NCBI GenBank assembly: GCA_946624335.1
Contig: CAMOSA010000109.1
Span: forward strand, 1-8,253
DNA from: an uncultured Prevotellaceae bacterium
GTDB taxonomy: Bacteria > Bacteroidota > Bacteroidia > Bacteroidales > Bacteroidaceae
Length of the DNA stretch: 8,253 nt
Direction: 5' to 3'
Below are positions 6,305 to 8,253 of this stretch, in pieces. Each line of letters begins with the position of its first letter. The stretch's first letter is position 1. The translations under genes and the position numbers were made by a program. Under the pieces are notes generated by a model. That model worked only from the letters and a program-made list of their open reading frames with translations. It did not search any database and was not told where the DNA came from.

Positions 6305-7021
6305 TTAGTGTTTCTTCCATCCCGGGGCGTGGCGCTCCTGCAGCTCGGCCGCCATCTGTTCGATGCGCAGCCCTTTGGAGGTCAGTAGTACGATGAGGTG
6401 ATAGAGCATGTCCGATCCCTCATAGATCATGCGCTCGTCCGTGCCGTTGCAGGCCTCGATGACGAGCTCCAACGCTTCTTCTCCTACTTTCTGTGCCATG
6501 CGGTTGAGCCCGTCGCGGAAGAGGCTGGTGGTGTATGACCCCTCAGGCATCTCGGCCTTGCGCTTCTCGATGAAGTCCTGCAGTTCCGATAGGAAGAGGA
6601 GCGGGTTCGCGGTCTCTGCAGCTTCGTTGGTCTCGCCCCAACAAGTGTCGGTTCCTGTGTGGCACACGGGGCCTTCGGGGTGGACGCGAATGAGCAGCGT
6701 GTCGGCGTCGCAGTCAATCTTGATGCTGACGACGTTGAGATAGTTGCCGCTCGTCTCGCCTTTTGTCCACAGACATTGGCGGCTACGTGAGTAGAAGGTG
6801 ACGCGCCCCTCGGCGGCGGTCTTTTCGTAGGCCTCGGCGTTCATGTAGCCGAGCATGAGCACCTGACGCGTGTCGGCGTCTTGGATGATGGCTGGCACGA
6901 GGCCGTCGGCTTTGGAGAAGTCAATAGCGCCAACCCCGGGAGTGCCGCCTTCAGACTCTCCTGTCAGGGCGTGGAGGCTCTGGCTTGCTGATGAGTTATT
7001 CGTATTGTTTATTGTTGCCAT
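6305..7021 (-). CDS. hisIE: Bifunctional phosphoribosyl-AMP cyclohydrolase / phosphoribosyl-ATP pyrophosphatase
   Basis: This 238-residue fusion carries out the second and third steps of histidine synthesis in the cytoplasm. The HisI half (about 34-130) has LVPAIIQD, MLGYMN, FYSRSRQCLWTKGETSGN and the metal-binding residues D103, C104, D105 and D107 in KIDCDAD, plus C120 and C127 in VCHTGTDTCW. The HisE half (about 144-238) has GSYTTSLF, QKVGEEALELVIEA (E181, E182, E185) and the metal-side helix EGSDMLYHLIVLL. ATG 7021 was chosen because an upstream ATG at 7069 would begin inside a hairpin and add a basic, family-unlike peptide. Even so, residues 1-32 (Asn/Ser/Gly-rich, ending GGTPGVGA) precede the core, which in Bacteroides proteins starts almost at once. 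The gene lies 81 nt after hisF. Confidence 0.95.
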   Translation of the reverse strand: MATINNTNNSSASQSLHALTGESEGGTPGVGAIDFSKADGLVPAIIQDADTRQVLMLGYMNAEAYEKTAAEGRVTFYSRSRQCLWTKGETSGNYLNVVSIKIDCDADTLLIRVHPEGPVCHTGTDTCWGETNEAAETANPLLFLSELQDFIEKRKAEMPEGSYTTSLFRDGLNRMAQKVGEEALELVIEACNGTDERMIYEGSDMLYHLIVLLTSKGLRIEQMAAELQERHAPGWKKH

Positions 7022-7059
7022 AATTATAGAGGTTCTTTTGATTTCAATTCTTGAGGTGA

Positions 7060-7091
7060 CCTGTCTCACGTCCTTCCAAGGAAGGGACAGG
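7060..7091. promoter_or_regulatory. Stem-loop between hisF and hisIE
   Basis: An imperfect hairpin lies in the 81-nt gap. The inner stem is CCTTCC (7072-7077)/GGAAGG (7080-7085) around a 2-nt centre, and the outer stem is CCTGTC (7060-7065)/GACAGG (7086-7091). A six-base bulge (7066-7071) sits on one side only. On the gene strand no T-tract follows, so an intrinsic terminator is unlikely. An mRNA stability or processing site, or a translational control element for hisIE, is possible but only inferred. Confidence 0.5.
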
Positions 7092-7102
7092 CAGCCGTTT
7101 TC

Positions 7103-7861
7103 TTATGCTCTTACGCAAATGCCTTCCGAGCGGAGGTACTGCTTCAACTCGGGTATGGGGATCTCGCCGAAGTGAAAGACAGATGCGGCCAGTGCCGCGT
7201 CGGCGTGTCCGAGGACGAAGGCGTCGCGGAAGTGCTCCTTAGCACCTGCGCCGCCGGACGCGATGATCGGGATGGAAAGTGTGTCGGATAACTGTCGCAG
7301 GGCCTCGTTGGCAAAACCAGCCTTCACGCCGTCGTGGTTCATCGAGGTGAAGAGAATCTCGCCGGCGCCACGCTCCTGCGCCTCGTGAGCCCAGTCGATG
7401 AGCGACCGTCCGGCGGGGATTCGTCCGCCGTTGAGGTAGCACGTCCATGTGCCATGCTCGTCCATCCGTGCATCGATGGCGACGACGCAGACCTGCGAGC
7501 CAAAATGTCTGGTAATCTCGTCGATCAGCTCTGGGCGCCGCAGTGCAGCGCTGTTCACGCTGACTTTGTCGGCCCCGGCGCAGAGCAGACGCTCGACGTC
7601 GCTTAGTTCTCCGATGCCCCCTCCGACGGTGAAGGGAATGTTCACTGCAGCCGCCACACGTGTCACCATGTCGGTGAAGGTCTTGCGGCCTTCGTGCGAG
7701 GCTGTGATGTCGAGGAACACCAGCTCGTCAGCGCCCTGTTCGCTGTAGGCGCGACCCAGCTCCACCGGGTCCCCCGCGTGGCGCAGGTTGACGAAATTAG
7801 TGCCTTTGACGGTCGCTCCGTCTTTGACGTCTAAGCAGGGTATGATGCGTTTGGCGAGCAT
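7103..7861 (-). CDS. hisF: Imidazole glycerol phosphate synthase, cyclase subunit
   Basis: This 252-residue TIM-barrel protein makes imidazole glycerol phosphate and AICAR from PRFAR, using ammonia supplied by HisH. The catalytic aspartates are D11 (IIPCLDVKDG) and D130 (VVAIDARMD). Other family marks are VKGTNF with K19, LDITAS (50-55), TVGGGIG (78-84), DKVSVNSAA (98-106), LNGGR (143-147), SMNHDGVKAGF (173-183), IPIIASGGAG (197-206) and a HADAALAAS phosphate loop (219-227). Length is normal. ATG 7861 gives the canonical MLAKRIIPCLD start; an in-frame ATG farther upstream lies within hisA and is not supported. The gene follows hisA by 25 nt. HisH must lie outside the window. Confidence 0.97.
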   Translation of the reverse strand: MLAKRIIPCLDVKDGATVKGTNFVNLRHAGDPVELGRAYSEQGADELVFLDITASHEGRKTFTDMVTRVAAAVNIPFTVGGGIGELSDVERLLCAGADKVSVNSAALRRPELIDEITRHFGSQVCVVAIDARMDEHGTWTCYLNGGRIPAGRSLIDWAHEAQERGAGEILFTSMNHDGVKAGFANEALRQLSDTLSIPIIASGGAGAKEHFRDAFVLGHADAALAASVFHFGEIPIPELKQYLRSEGICVRA

Positions 7862-7878
7862 TGTATCGTAGCGTTTGG
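7841..7878. repeat. Imperfect short duplication across the hisF start codon
   Basis: TATGATGCGTTTGG (7841-7854) resembles TATCGTAGCGTTTGG (7864-7878), sharing GCGTTTGG 23 nt apart (7848-7855 and 7871-7878). One copy lies in codons 3-7 of hisF and the other in its leader. It looks like an old partial tandem duplication, and I assign it no function. Confidence 0.4.
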
Positions 7879-7886
7879 TCTTTAGC

Positions 7887-8253
7887 TTATGCTTTATTCG
7901 TTGAGGCATCAGGGTCTGATGTCTGAAAGCTTGGGCTTTGTTGATGAGTTTCTGATGTCTGTTCGTTGATAGCCTCTTGGGGGAATTCGCGGAGGAGGCT
8001 CGGCAGGTCGATGCGACCCTCATAGATAGCCTTTCCGAAGACTACGGCAGGGACGCCTGCTGCATCGAGCGCCCTGATGTCGGCACTGCAGCTGACACCG
8101 CCCGAGGCGATGAGGTGGCATGCCGGATAGGCTTGCATGATGTCTCGATAGAGCGCGGTGGCAGGGCCTTGGAGCATGCCGTCACGACTGATGTCTGGGC
8201 ATAGGACATGGCGTACGCCGGCGTTGAGGTAGCTCTCGATGAAGGGGAGCAGT
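7887..8253 (-). CDS. hisA: Phosphoribosylformimino-5-aminoimidazole carboxamide ribotide isomerase, C-terminal part (5' end outside window)
   Basis: The 121 visible residues are the C-terminal half of the HisA TIM barrel, which isomerises ProFAR to PRFAR just before HisF acts. Recognisable parts are CPDISRDGMLQGP (window residues 18-30), the phosphate-loop strand LIASGGVS (47-54) and VFGKAIYEGRI (71-81). In HisA proteins the residue before D-I-S is a threonine with a catalytic role (T164 of the Thermotoga enzyme). Here the codon at 8196-8198 reads CCA, proline, while the later aspartate of the motif is kept. Normal HisA ends soon after the YEGR segment. This one continues about 31 residues (from PQEAINEQ to the stop at 7887) in a Ser/Thr/Gln-rich tail over an 11-nt direct repeat. 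Frame and family are certain from the motifs; the start lies beyond 8253. Confidence 0.94.
   Translation of the reverse strand, partial: LLPFIESYLNAGVRHVLCPDISRDGMLQGPATALYRDIMQAYPACHLIASGGVSCSADIRALDAAGVPAVVFGKAIYEGRIDLPSLLREFPQEAINEQTSETHQQSPSFQTSDPDASTNKA
7915..7961. repeat. 11-nt direct repeat and small hairpin in the hisA tail
   Basis: TCTGATGTCTG occurs at 7915-7925 and 7951-7961, 36 nt apart, so both copies are read in the same hisA frame and each gives Q-T-S. Between them AAAGC (7926-7930) and GCTTT (7935-7939) pair around TTGG. The region encodes the extra C-terminal residues of HisA, beyond the conserved barrel, next to the hisF leader. Confidence 0.6.

Noticed and set aside
7862..8023. 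Longer HisF starting within hisA
   Set aside because: The upstream part is the hisA tail in another frame, and MLAKRIIPCLD is the canonical HisF start.

Overview
The window reads as a gene-dense chromosomal segment of a Bacteroidales bacterium, most likely in or near Prevotellaceae. The proteins carry wording I recognise from that order: OadA with RDMWQS, LysA with FELGR, an FtsE that sits apart from FtsX, and a fused HisIE. The DNA is moderately GC-rich, which fits a high-GC Prevotella-type genome better than a low-GC Bacteroides. The genus is inferred, not proven.

All nine genes lie on the minus strand. In transcription order, from high to low coordinates, they are: hisA (5' end outside the window), hisF, hisIE, ftsE, lysC, lysA, a membrane glycosyltransferase, a DedA-family membrane protein, and an oxaloacetate decarboxylase alpha-type carboxyltransferase (3' end outside the window). 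The gaps are 25, 81, 34 and 28 nt, then a 20-nt overlap (lysC/lysA), then 31, 124 and 28 nt. This spacing suggests one long transcript or a few overlapping ones. I found no convincing promoter (including the Bacteroidetes -7 TAnnTTTG box), rho-independent terminator, tRNA, rRNA, CRISPR array or transposase.

The first block is the end of histidine biosynthesis (HisA, HisF, HisIE). The second is lysine/aspartate-family synthesis (LysC opens the pathway, LysA closes it), with the divisome ATPase FtsE between the two. The third is envelope-related (glycosyltransferase, DedA). The last gene belongs to C4-acid/biotin-dependent carboxyl metabolism.

The genes themselves are ordinary. The unusual feature is a pair of 52-nt palindromic elements. 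One lies in the only sizeable intergenic gap (1588-1639). The other lies inside the glycosyltransferase gene (1871-1922), where it adds an in-frame peptide to a loop between two membrane helices. The two copies have identical hairpin stems but different loops, and both read in the same stop-free frame. Several other conserved enzymes here (HisA, HisIE, LysA, FtsE) carry extra, low-conservation peptides at tolerant positions, some over small repeats or hairpins. I also flag an apparent Thr-to-Pro change at a catalytic position of HisA and weakened active-site motifs in the glycosyltransferase.
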